Shown: positions 11,772 to 24,400 of the stretch, piece by piece | Layout: each line of letters starts with the position of its first letter | Position numbering within the stretch: the stretch's first letter is position 1 | Source of the DNA: Sceloporus undulatus | Taxonomy: Eukaryota > Chordata > Lepidosauria > Squamata > Phrynosomatidae | Length of the DNA: 64,000 nt | Assembly (NCBI RefSeq): GCF_019175285.1 | Contig: NC_056527.1 | Location: forward strand, 120,243,273-120,307,272 | Direction: 5' to 3' | Translations under genes and position numbers: made by a program | Notes under the pieces: model-generated | Database searches by the model: none | Told to the model about the DNA's origin: nothing | Seen by the model: only the letters and a program-made list of their open reading frames with translations

Positions 11772-11960
11772 GCACCGCTTTTCAGCCTCCTGGCCCAAGG
11801 CTATGGCATTCTGGGAGTTGGAGTTTGTTGTGGGAGTGAGCTCTGGACCCCACTCCCAGAATGCCGTAGCCTTTGAGCCAGGGCAGTCGCTCTGGAGCCC
11901 ACAACAAACTCCAGCTCCCAGAATGCCACAGCCTTGGGCCAGGAGGCTGAAAAGCGGTGC
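11772..11960. mobile_element. Second inverted-repeat element, 63-bp arms
   Basis: The left arm (11,772-11,834: GCACCGCTTTTCAGCCTCCT, then GGCATTCTGGGAGTTGGAGT) is the near-exact reverse complement of 11,898-11,960. The spacer holds a third partial antisense copy at about 11,855-11,890 (ACTCCCAGAATGCCGTAGCC). Flanking text on the right (GTGGGTTATGGCTCTCATGT) resembles the end of the neighbouring MITE, so this may be a rearranged member of the same super-family. Confidence 0.7.
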
Positions 11961-12169
11961 AAAAGTGGGTTATGGCTCTCATGTGGATGCAGCCTTTCTG
12001 TGCGACTCTGCTAAAGGCATCCTCCAAATCACTGGCTGAGGCTGCTGGGAGACGTGTCCCAGGAGCCCCTGGACCCTCGCCAGACAAACGCCCAGGGCAG
12101 CGTAATCCCAGGCTTCCCAGAATCCCCTGGGCCCTTGAGGGCAGACTGCTTCCTCATCCCAAACAGAAA

Positions 12170-12469
12170 GGGCGCGCGGCCCCTTTAAGAACCATGTAAA
12201 CAAAGCCCCGCTCCCCGCTCCCGCCCTCCTTCCTCCCGCGCATGTGTGTGACGTCACCTCCGGGCGACCGTTCCCGAGTCTTACGCCACCTCCGCCCCAT
12301 TCACGAAAGCAGTGCGGCAGCGGCGCCGGCGCCTGGCGTCCCTGTCGGTGTTCCTTACGCCATTTGCGTGGGGAAGGCGGGCGGCAGTGCGCAGGCGCGG
12401 GAGCCTCGGAGGGGCGGGAGGAGCGGCGGCGGCGGCGAAGAGCGAGAGCGAGAACATGAATGGAGCAAG
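12170..12469 (+). promoter_or_regulatory. XPO7 CpG-island promoter
   Basis: The sequence is GC- and CpG-rich with no TATA box. It contains a perfect CRE, TGACGTCA, at 12,249-12,256 and an NRF1-like TGCGCAGGCGC at 12,388-12,398. A YY1-like AAGATGGCGG overlaps the start codon at 12,468-12,477. This set is typical of a broadly expressed housekeeping gene. The transcription start itself cannot be placed. Confidence 0.65.
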
Positions 12470-15400
12470 ATGGCGGATCATGTGCAGGTGAGGCGCCGCC
12501 GAGGCTGGGCCTTAGCCAGGGAGGCCGGCCCCGGGGAAGGAAGGCAGGCTGCCCGCCCGCCCGCCCGCGAGGGAGCCTGGGAGCCGAGCGCTAGGCCGAG
12601 GCCGCCAACCCTCCCTCGGCGCGGGCGGCGGTTGGGGCTCCGCGGGCCGCGACTCAGGGAGAGCCAAGGGTCGGGGGTGGCGGGCGGCGTCTTCCCGGCA
12701 TGATGCCGCCGCTGGGAGGCCGCATGGTCCCCGGGCGAGTCCTGGTCGGAGGGACCAGGGGAGGCCCTCGGGAGTCTCCCGGCTCTGCGGATGCCCCGAG
12801 GAGCCTCTCCTGGGTCCTGGGGGGCCCCAGACAGACCTACTAGGGCCAGCGAAGGGCCCAAAGCCAAAGGCCCACATCTGGGCCCCAGGCAGAGCCAGGG
12901 CAGCCTGCCTTCCTTCCTCCTCAGAGCCAGAGAAGGAGGAGGGTCAGGCTGGGGAGGGCAAGGGTCCTGGGGGTCTCCTTCTCAGGCCCTGGCCCTCCTC
13001 TCCCATCGCCTCTGCCCCGGATCATGGGGGAAAGCCCCAGACAGAGGCTGCCGAAGAGGGAAGGGCAGCCAAGAAGGAGCTGGGAAGGGCCCTGAGGTGA
13101 GAAGGGAGGCGGCCCCATCCTCATCCTCATCCTCATGATGCCTTCGGAGGGGGGGGGTCTCCTAGATGACCAGAGAGCTGAAGGAGCTAAAGAGCCGCCA
13201 TGCCTGGGAAGATCCTGCTGGAGGCTGAAGCCAGGAAATTAGAAGGCCAAGATTGGGAAAGGCAGCTCTGGAAGAGCTAGACCAGGCCCTCAAGGTATAG
13301 CGCTGGGCACTAAAGTGAGGACCTGCTTCCCATCGCCTGGAAGGGATGGCAGAGCCGGGGGAGAACGCATCCGACTACTGAGCCGAGTCTTGGCCTGAGT
13401 GGCCCTGGCTTACGGCACAGGCTCCTTGGGTTCCTCCCCTTTGGTGCCCTTCTTCACCATCTGCCAGCCTCAGGCTGACAAGGCCAGGCCAGGCCAGGCA
13501 CATCCAGGTCCATTGAAACAGCACAGAGCTGCCCTTGCTCTTCTGCACCATCCATGCCTTTCCCCTTTGGAGGAAACACTGGCGGCACAAAGGCTTTGGC
13601 CATGCTGAGTGCTTTCTCTTCTTGCATTTTAGCACATGAGGAAAGAGTGCGCACAGGTGCCTCTGGCCCTTGGGGCAATGAAACACCGTACTTGCCTTCT
13701 GTGGAGACGCTTGGAAATGGGAGAGGCTCCCAGTTAAAGGCTTTGTGCATGAGACACTTGCCATGCGCTGGTGCAAATGTAGAGTGCTCTTGCGTCCTTG
13801 CACCTGCCTTGTAAATCCTTGCTGAAGTGAATTCTTCTGGCCAGAGCCTGTTGGGTTTAAAGTGGGAAACTGTGTCTGTAGATTGAAACTGTCTGGACAC
13901 AAGGAAGCGGATTTAGTTACTGTCATGCTTTTTCTTGTGTGGTCTTAGTTGCATTCTCCTATGGCCCTGCTTGAATGGAGCAAAGCCTACTGAATGGCTG
14001 CTGAGCTGGGAATGTTGGCCTAGCTGCCTTGGCAGAGCCAGTTTAAACCAGCGGGTAAAAAGACCATAAAGCGGAAACAACTTGAAGGTACACAACAACA
14101 ACAACAACAACAACAACAGCAGAAGGGCAGTAGCCACACTGGATGGGAGGGAAGGGAGCTAGTCTCCTCCTGTGTTCATAGGCAATCAATCCTGCGCTGT
14201 GTTAACTTGGATGCCATACTGAGTCTGGAGGGGAAAGGTGAACTCTTGGCCAGGAGTGTGCTCAGGCCACAAACGTTTATGTACACTGTTGATTTACCCG
14301 AGTGTAGCTGAGCCTCTTGCCCTATTCCAGAGTTGTACTGAATCCCATTGGTTTGACCAGTTACAGAGCAGCAGCAATGCTGTGCGCTCCGCATATTAAA
14401 TTCAAAGTAAGACAGTGCACGGGGAGCAAGGAATGCCATGGGAGAAAACCAAATGCATTGCGCTTCTCTACACTGTCGTTGTGCTTCTTGGTTGTCTCAG
14501 ATAATGCCTGAATGCCGCTCTTTCTGCCGCTAGGAGAAGTAACAGCGTTTTTGTTTGCATCCCGTTTTCCTGCAATAATGGGACTCAGGGCAGCTTACAA
14601 ATTATTAAAAGGAATTTAAACAACATACAGAAGCATCAGTCAAAAAATAGTTCCAGTGTCTGGGAGCCACTACCAAGAAGATCCTGTTGTCTCCCTTGTT
14701 CCCACCAATGAGCCTGAGAAGATGGCAGGAGAGAGAGATGGGCCTCTCCAGAAGGTCTTAGAGCTGGAACAGAGCTTATATAGGGAGTTGTGGCCCTTCA
14801 AAGAGCCTGAACCTGAGCTCTTTGGGGCATCCCCAGCACTTTGGATTGTGCCCAGAAACAGATGGGCAACCGCTGGAACGCTTGCAGAGTGGGAATTGGA
14901 TGCTTTCCTCCGCCAGCCCCATTAACCGTCTGCCTGCAGCTCTTTGGGCAATTGACATTTCAGGGCACTTTTCAAAGGCAGCCCCACACAGAGCGCATTG
15001 CAGCAATCCAAATAGGGTCATGCACCAACAAGGCCAATGCGATTTTAGGCTGCATCAGTAAAAGTATAGTATCTAGATCAAGGGAAGTCATAGTGCCACT
15101 CTATTCTGCTTTGGTCAGGCCCCACCTGGAATAAGACTGTGTCCAGTTCTGGGCACCACAATTTAAAATGGATGTGGAGAAACTGGAGCCATGTGTCCAA
15201 AGGAGGGCAACTAAAATGGTGAAAGGTCTGGAAACCATGAAGCCCTATGAGGAGAGATTTAGGGAGCTGGGGATGTTTAGCCTGGAGAAGAGAAGATTAA
15301 GAGGTGATATGATAGCCCTGTTTAAATATTTGAAGGGATGTCATATTGAGGAGGGAGCAAGCTTGTTTTCTGCTGCTCCAGAGACTAGGACCCAATGGAG

Positions 15401-18400
15401 CAATGGATGCAAGCTGCAGGAAAAGAGGTTCCAGCTCAACATTAGGAGGCACTTCCTGAGAGTAAGGGCTGTTTGACAGTGTAAGATGCTGCCTTTGAGT
15501 CTCCCTCCTTGGAGGCTGTCTTGAAGCAGAGGCTGGATGGACATCTGTCAGTGGGGATGCTTTGATTTGGATTTCCTGCATGGCAGAAGGGGACTCGATC
15601 AGGTCCCTTGGGGTCTCTTCCAACTCTGTGATTCTATGATTCCATCCCCGAGGCCAGATCAGCTTTCTCCCAGTACAGCCATGGCTGGCACACCCGCAAC
15701 ACAGCCTTTTAGAGAAAACGGGGATGATGGGCTGTGTAGTAGTGGCACCAGCGGCTTTGCCACAAACGCAGTGCCCTTAGGCAAGACACTCTCTCCCTCC
15801 CTCCCCCTTCTGCCAATTGGGAGTCATACTGGGCTGCTGTTAAGGCTGCCAATTTCATTTGTGAGCATCCAAAGACCTCTTGAGATGGCTGTTTTATTGC
15901 TCACTTCTTCATAAAGCTGGGGTGAAGGGATAGTTGAGATGCTTCACTTCCAGATGCCCCCAAACAGTTTTCTCTCCAACTTCCCAACTTGTCTTTACTC
16001 AAGTTTTTCTTTTTGGTCAATTGCCAGACAGTTTCGTCTGTGAGTTTTGTTCCCAGGTTTAGGATACATGCAGCTAATTTCCGGCCAGTTGGCTGCCATG
16101 GAATAGAAATGATCCCTACAGCCTCAGAGGCCTTGCTAGCCAAAGGTGATCTTGCCTGTTTCTCGTCTCGACTTGATCTATACATGTCATGATTTTCCTA
16201 TTAAACACTTTGGCCATTAAAGCACATGTTTTGGCTTGCAGCTGGCTAAGGCAATGTCTCTCTTTTAAAAAATACATCGATAAACTCTATCTATATACAA
16301 TATCTCAAGAGCACAAATACTGTGTATTACAGCCTGAGTCATAATTCCTGAAAATAGGTAGCTGCCTAAATTATTGCCAAACTTGATCAAATCCACATAA
16401 TGAGGGCATCTGAGAGAGCCAGTGTGGTTTAGTGGTTTGAGCTTTGGATTGGGTTCAACTACCTACTCAGCAATGGAAACCATGGGCAAATCTTACTCTG
16501 TCGGCCATAGAGAAAGGCAAAGGCAAATCCCCTCTGAACAAATCTTGCCAAGAAAAGTCCATAGGGCTGCCATATTCTGGAAGCGACTTGAAGGCACACA
16601 ACAACAATGGCATCTTGCATGGCTTCTGAAAGTCAGGTCTCTCTTTGGACAAGGACCTCCAGAATACTGCTGTGTAGCAGCTGAATTGATTCCAGTGCAG
16701 TTGAAAACACAGTTCATGGGTGACTGCTTGAATTCATGTTTGCATGAGCAACTTTCTTCTGTCTTTTTGTCTGTCTTGCACTGTTGTCTTTGGTCTCTTT
16801 CCTCGGCCTTCTCTTGTGAATCTGCTTCGTGACGCTGAGGCAGAGGAATTCTTTCCAAAAACCCTTTGTCTTTTTGTACAATTCTGGGTGACCCAGTGGC
16901 TCATCTTTTTAATATTCTCATTACTCTGGTAATACACACCCAAAGCACTCCTGAAATATGCCCATCCAACATCCATCCATTCAGAGACCTCCAAAGAAGG
17001 AGAGTCTGCATGAGACTTATGTCTGTTTTCCCGCACAGAGACTGTCCTGTTTGTCCAATGGAGAATGCAGAGAGGCACCAAGGAATAAATCCTTACGTTT
17101 GAATGGCATGTTTTTGTTTGAATGTGGTTGCTCCTCCCTCGCTTGGGCAGTATTTTGGTGTCAAGAGGCAAGATATGAATGTAATAAATCGCTGCTGCAG
17201 CCTCACAAAGGTACCTCCTGTTGCAGTTCCTTAAGGCCATGGGATAACTGTAAAATGTGCAGGAGAGAGTCCAGTGCTTTAAAGACTTGGTTATCTTGAA
17301 TTCAGAAGATAAACACATACACCTGTTTATCCGATGGAATAAAAGACCTTAATGTTGCTTGGGTTGTGCCTCATGTCTGTCACATGAAAGCAGAGTTGTC
17401 TATTGGATAATGGCGTAGTGGTTTGAAGGCTGGGCTATGACTTTGGAGACCAAGGTTTGATTCTCTGCTGGGTGCCTTTGGGCCAGGCTCTGGCTCTCAG
17501 CCTCAGGGGAAGGCAGAGGCAAGCCTCCTCTGAACAAATCTTGCTAAGAAAACCCCATTCTAGGTTCACCTCAGGGTTGCCAAAAGTTGGAAACGACTTG
17601 AGGGCACACAACAACATAGAGGCTTTCAGCAGTGAATCTCTAACAGAAAAGGAAAGCAAGTCTGGCTTCCTTGGCTTATTCCGTCTTCTCACAACTCATG
17701 CAGATTCCTAATGCCATGCTTGGCTGGTCTCTCCTCTTGATGACTGCGGCCAGCAAGAGATTTCGGTTTCTTTGTTCCGGAGGAATGTGACTAAGACAAT
17801 ACGACCAGAGCCTCGGTGGGCAATGCAGCTGCCCCATCTTGATAGGACAAAAGTTGTCCATCTCCTGTGAAATGAGCTTAATCTCTCTCCCCTGCCATAA
17901 TGCCAGAATTGGGCAGGGCTTGTGATTACTTCCAATTACAACTTGTTTGTATTAGGTTTTCTGGTTTAGCTGACTTACAGCGCTAGCATTATAGGGAGCA
18001 GCTTTTGCATTCTAACTTTTTTAGATATGGCGATGTGGCTTTACTGAGAGGAGAAGGAGGAGGAGGAGGGCTACCTTATGGAGGCCTCCTCCTCCTCCTC
18101 CTCCATTGTGAGCGTTGGGGTGAGGAGGATGTGGGTGAGCAAGGAAAGAGCAAGAGGACAAGGCAGGAGGCGGAGAACGCCCTGAAAAGCAGGGAGTGAG
18201 GAGTTTGGAGGTGAGCAGGAGGGGCAGAGGATGGGGTGATGGAGGCAGAGGGCCAGCAGTGGGAAGGAGCAAGGGGGAGAAGGCTCTTGTGACCCTTGCC
18301 ATCAGTGCTGCTGTTGCTGCTGCTGCTGTTCTGCTTGCAAGAGCTCATGATCATCACCATTTAATTTGCTTTCCTTCTGTGTGCAATTTGGATTGTTGCT

Positions 18401-21400
18401 GAAACAGGAGAACAGGCTTCTAAACAAGTGTGCTCTCATTTCCCCCTTTCCCCCCTTTCTCAGCCATTTGATTCACTTTCCTCTTGTGGGTGTGGAGCTG
18501 GAGTAGGATAGTAGAATGAGCCTGCAGAGGAGTGTTTTGGTGATGGTGATGTATGGACTGCCATCATCATCATCATCATCATGGGTGCTAAGTCCCTGCA
18601 GAGGACTAGCTTCTGGAAAAAGTGAGGCACCATTTCTCCAATGCTGCTAAGAGAGCAACTGGTATCCAAAATGTGAAGGCAAAGGTGACATACATGCTTT
18701 AATTTAATGATGAGGCACCCCCCGCCCCCACTGCTTTTATCAGTAGAGGTAATGTGAGCCTTGGTGCACAGACCATCGTTGTGCGCACCAAGTGGCCTCA
18801 TTTGTCAGAGAAGTGCGGCCGGAAATGAACTGGACCTTGCCTCTTCTGCTCACCATCTGGAGTTCTTTGCTTTCTAGTCTTGCTACAGTGGGATGGATGA
18901 GCAGGGTCTCAAATGGCCTCTTCACCCCTTATCCTCCTTTCTGGCCTCTTGCTACCTTCCCAAAGTCTCTGTCATTTTGGCCAAACTGGTATCAAAGTCT
19001 TTCAGATAGCTGGCCATCCAGGGTGGCTGCTTGCTGACCTCTATGGCTGCCTTACTGGTGGCGGTTATCTCTGCTAGGCAGGCTGCTAGTTGTGCTCTTT
19101 CTTTGTAGGGATAAAGCGCTGCTGAGATCAGAAGTGTTTTGTGCTGCTGTCCTCCCAGCGTTCTGCTCAAATCCTTAAAGCAAGCCTGGAGTGCTCATTG
19201 TTTTACATTGTAGTGTTTTAATAGGATAGCCTAAATTATCTGGTTTTTAACTGTACTTTGTTTTAATCTATATTGTAAGCTGCACTGAGTCACATGTCAG
19301 GAGGAGAATGAATGAATGAACAAGTACCTAAATAGCATGATCTGGATGTGTTTCAAGTCCAAGCACTTTGCCTCGGCTGAACAGCTGGAGTCTGCCTCAG
19401 GTTTCATTGGTTTTGCGGTTTGCTTTAGGTCTTGTCCAGAGTTAAACTGTGTTATGAGCTGGCTAGCTGCTGGTTCCTCTTGGCACCTGTGACATGGTTT
19501 TGTACATTGTCCCCAGTATTCCTCAGGCAAGTGTCCATCTCTTAGCTCTGCTGTAGTGGCACGGCTGAGAAGCCTCCCGCAGTCGCAGAGCACTACACTC
19601 CGGGTGTGTGGCCTGAGTGGGGCTGGGCGAAGTGTGGTGCCCCAGCTCAAGAGCTTACTCTTCTCCCATGTGGGAACCGCACATAAACTACAGCAGGCAG
19701 ATGCCTTACCTGTCAGTGTAGTCCTTCTGGGGATATCAGTGCAGTCACTTCAGCAATCCGTCTTCCGGACATCTGCGGTGGGTGAGGTGGCCTTGCTCCG
19801 TGGCTTCCTTTGGGTCTACTCCAACACAGTGAGCAAGTGAGCAGGAAGGCAAGGCAGCCACCTGCACAAATGTTTCCCTCACCTAGTTCAGGATTCTGGA
19901 GGTAGGTAAGGAAAACCTGTGGTCCAGCAGCCTGCCTCCAGCGCTCAGGGCACATCTCTCTGGGGAATGTGACTCTTGCCTCTCTGTTCTGGAGAAGAGG
20001 ACATTGTAGTCATCACTTTGCATGTTCAGAGATCCATATAGGTCTGGCTTCCCAGCAACCTCTCAAGACTACAGTTATAAGTAGGCATCCTCCTGCTTTT
20101 CTTACTTCTCTTACTTATGGAAGGTCTCACATCCTCCTGCATTTGGTTTAGTTAGTTAGTTAGTTTATATCCCACTTTCTCTCAGGCAGCTTGCAAACAT
20201 GATCACAAATCAGATATAAACCAACACAATAAATATAGTACTAAAACAAAATTAAATGAATCTTTACACTGAAGCAAGAACCACATTAAAACCATTTAAA
20301 ACACAATATATTCTTTTAAGATTCTTTGTCAGGATACTCGTACTCAAACCGTTTTTACAGATTAGCCTTCTATGCTAAGTGTGGAGATGACTGATCTCAA
20401 AATAAAGCGCTATTCAGTCTGTGGGTCTTTTGAGCCTAGAACTTGAGAGTTGCCTTGGCAAAGGTGATGGGTTTTCTCTGAGAGGCAATGCTCAGCGTCC
20501 TCAGATTTCAGGGAGTTCAGTTCTGGAACGAACAGACGAGGCTCCATTCTCGAAGCTTGATTGATCAAGACTTGGCGATGGTTGCATTTCCCATGCAAAA
20601 GGTATTGAATGAAGCAGACTCTATAAAACAGGAATCAGGCAGGAGCCTTTGTGCATCTTATTTTGGAATGCTTTTGTATAGGAAAACTTCCACAAGTGTT
20701 CTGCCTCTAGCTGTCTCATGCTTAGGTCCTTATCTAATATGCGCAGTGCTCTTTTGCTGCATAATTGCTATGCTCCAGCCTTGGTGAGGAAGAATCCCCA
20801 CCCTTTTGTTGCTCCACCACAAGCATTTATTCACTGGCGATTGCAGAGTGAGCATGTATTAGTATCATATAATTATAGAGCTGAAAGGTACCACAAGGGT
20901 TATCAAGCCCAAGCCCAAGCCCTTGCCACAACTCAGCTCATCCAACCTTTGTGTAGAGACCTCCAAAGAGGGAGAGTCCACCACCCTCCAAGGCAGACCA
21001 TTCCACTGTCGAACATCTCTTGCCATAAGGAAATTCTACCTCACGTTTTTGTCTGGAATCTCCTTTCCTGTAGTTTGAATCCATTGCTCCATAGCCTAGT
21101 CTCTGGAGCAGCAGAAGATAACTTTACTCCTTCGGATAGTTAAGCCGAGCTGTCATTTCACCTCTCTGTCTTCTCTTCTCCCTATCTTGTATTTTGTGAT
21201 TGATTAGTAGTGTGTGGCCGATAGCACATATCATGTGGGTTGGCCTTTGGGCTGGAGTAATTATTAGATACATCACAGATGGAAAAATAGAACCATATTG
21301 CTAGATATAAACAGCAATGACCAAATGCCATTTATTACTGGAGTGGGAATTGTACAATTCCAACTGAAGGGTCACAGCGGAAGCATGGAATTCTGGTCTT

Positions 21401-24400
21401 AGCCTCATAGAAGGTGGCAGTACTTCTCTTTACTATAAGGTGGTGGGGCTATTTCCCCCCATACAGAAGTTTGATGTTTTGGGATGTGCAGCGATGGCAG
21501 ACACCAGAGGCTGTGTGTGTTGACTTGTGTAGTTTCTCCTTGTCTGATGGGCCTTTGCTTTACCTAGAAAGTGCACCTGACAAGAGAACCTAGAAGGAGC
21601 AATTCTGCTGGAAAAAGGGGAGACAAAACATAATTAGATGTTCTCCTCTGTTTTATTTCAGAGTCTAGCCCAGCTAGAGAACCTGTGCAAGCAACTCTAT
21701 GAGACAACAGACACCGCGACACGGCTGCAGGCGGAAAAAGCCCTGGTTGAATTCACCAACAGCCCAGACTGCTTGAACAAGTGCCAGCTCCTTCTTGAAA
21801 GAGGGAGTGTATGTATTTGTTCATTTTATTCGTATGCATGCTTGTTTGCCCACCGTGCTGTTTCCAAAACACTGAAATGAGCTGTGAGTATTTGAGGGCT
21901 CCATGTTCATCACTTGGTGCAGGGAAATATGCCCGTGTAGAACCAAGAGCCCCCAAACCCGGGAGAGAAACCATGGCTAGGGAAGAGAATGGGGTTCAGA
22001 AGCTGTGCTGTTACTCACTCAAAAGCAGTGGCATCTGTGCTTTAGTGGAGCAGCATGAGCATTTCTGTGTAGATATAAGTAATTATAACATAATTAACAG
22101 TATAAACACAACGCAAGGGAATAGTTCACATGTAACAACAAAATGTATAGAATAATGTGCAACCCCTCCTTCTGTAAATATGTTTGTAGGAGTCCTTTAG
22201 CTAACACTTGGATTAAGGCATCCAAACCATGGAGGCAACCTTTCTTCTAAGGAGTAGCTGCAGAACTGAAAGGCTTAATAATGAAGGGGACCTGAAGCAG
22301 TAAAGAGCTTGATTGCTGTCACATTTTTGTTTCCTTCTGTTAAACACATCATCAGTTGCAGAAGTGAAAAGCTTGATAATGATCTAGGAGAGTTCTTCCC
22401 CAGGTGTTCTTACCCTTTTGTAACAACATGATTGTTGTCATACCATTAATTTTCTTAAACTTCATTATATCAGGTTGCATAAAATATATCCTGAACTTAA
22501 AACTGAATTGTACTCACATCTTATTTATTTATTTATTTATCTATCTATCTATCTAACTATCTATCTGTTTATTAAACCTGCAGTCCTCTTACTCCCAGCT
22601 ATTGGCAGCTACATGCCTTACGAAATTGGTGTCGCGCACAAACAACCCTCTGCCCTTGGAACAGCGAATAGACATACGTAAGTTAAAAACCAAATCCCTG
22701 TATTGCAGCCTGCCAGGCATCCAGATCATTTGCTTGAGATGCTTACGGATGCATGTCAGTATTCAGTGTGCCAGTGTCAGAAGAGACATGGGTTTTCCTC
22801 ATCACATCTTACGTGTTTATTTTCAGCCAGGCCAACAGCCTAAGGCAAGAAGTAACATGAATTTTACCTTAACGCAGATCTATCACTGGGTTTTCCTGGC
22901 GAAATTTCTTCAGAGGAGGTTTGTCTTTGCCTTCCTCTGAGGCTGAGAGAGTGTGGCTTGCCCAAGGTCACCTAGTGGGAATTTGAACCCTTATCTCCAG
23001 AGTCATAGCCCAACACTCCAACCACTATACTAGCTCTCCAAATGCAATTTAGCAATCCTAAAACACTAAGGCTTAAATTCAGTTGTGATTTCCAACTAGA
23101 GTAGACAATTAGGTTCCACTGATTTAGTGGGTCTACTCTAGGACTACCAGTAGGATTGACGCTTGAATTAGCAGAGAGAGGTAAAAATAGAGAGAGGAAG
23201 ATAAGCTTTTAAAGTACAGAGAACCTAAAAAGGGTTCATCTAACCATGGCAGCAGGGATGTAGCCAAGGAGGGGGGTTTCTTGGGGTCTGGACCCCCCTT
23301 CCATTAGAAAAATGAATGGTGTGTGCTGCTGCACCGCCGCACCCAAGCCCCATTATAATGGTGGCACTTAGTCTGGAACCCCCCCCCCCCCCTTCCTAAA
23401 ATCCTAGCTATGTTCCTGATGGCAGTTGAGATCACCTAGCTTTTCACAACTTTTATGCCCCCAAACCTCCCCATTGGGAAGCTTTTGACCAATCTACAAA
23501 AGACCATAATGTTAAGGAGAGGGAGAGAGGAGGGCTTTCCAGCCCCCACATGCAGGACCTCACTAACGTGTCTGACTCTGGTCAAGTGTTAATGTCAAAT
23601 TCCCATTCTGAAGTTGCTGTCGTTGGACAGTAAGCTCTCCTGGCCATTTGCTCCGATGAGAAATTGCTTACGTTGCTGAACAGCAGCCATGTTCCTCCTG
23701 CAGATGCTGGGCTGATTGATGCTCCTAGCAGCCTTACTAGCTTGCATACCCATTAGTGAGGAATGTTGGGAGTCCTTGGTTGAAGAAATTCTGCTTCTTC
23801 CAGCCTGATTTGCAACCATTGCTCTTGCTTTGGTGGCATTGGCTGCTTTGGGCGCCATTCGTTAAATATTGGGGTTGTAAATTTGAAAAAAATATCAAGC
23901 TGAGCCCCTATTAGAAAGGCGCATTTGCTGTTGTCTGGGTGACTGAACCTGCCATTGGGGCACAGCATCCCTCGTCTTGATCTGGGTACTCCTATGCTCT
24001 CTTTTGCAGGAAACTATGTGCTCAACTACCTTGCAACCAGGCCCAAGCTTGCAACCTTTGTGACCCAAGCACTAATTCAGCTCTATGCCAGGATCACAAA
24101 GCTAGGCTGGTTTGACTGCCAGAAGGATGAATACGTTTTCAGAAACGTCATCACTGATGTGACGAGGTTTTTACAGGTTGGCTTTCTCCTCCATCACATT
24201 CCCTTGTTGCTTATATAATGGTTTCATCGTGAGGGTTGTTGTAACACTCAGGGAATAGGCTGGTCTTTTACAGACTGGGAAGAACTCCGAACTGTGAGGA
24301 GTGAGGGCTGGGGGACCCTTGAGGAACACAACAAGCAATCGAGGATGACCTATGCCTGCCCATGGGTTATAGTCTTCATGAGTGGTGGCCATGGATAGCC

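Larger units (their letters stand above)
10300..12469. other. DOK2-XPO7 divergent intergenic spacer
   Basis: There is no protein-coding exon here. The spacer contains both genes' 5' flanks, a (TA)n run, a (GAT)n run, two palindromic transposon-derived structures and the XPO7 CpG island. The DOK2 side is not CpG-rich, in keeping with a tissue-restricted promoter. The XPO7 side is. Confidence 0.7.
12488..21661 (+). other. XPO7 intron 1 (9.2 kb), repeat-bearing
   Basis: This is the longest intron and separates a 6-codon first coding exon from the rest. I see no other gene in it. It contains a CpG-island shoulder, two plus-strand Sauria SINEs and a SINE tail, a plus-strand CR1 3' end, a minus-strand CR1 3' end, AT-rich interspersed repeats and short triplet runs, for example (CTC)n near 18,090, (TGC)n near 18,310 and (CAT)n near 18,565. 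Confidence 0.85.

Noticed and set aside
15168-15476. Stand-alone conserved gene ([17 protein letters not shown]...)
   Set aside because: It is the C-terminal part of the CR1 ORF, present again at 44.7-45.1 kb, followed by a CR1 3' end.
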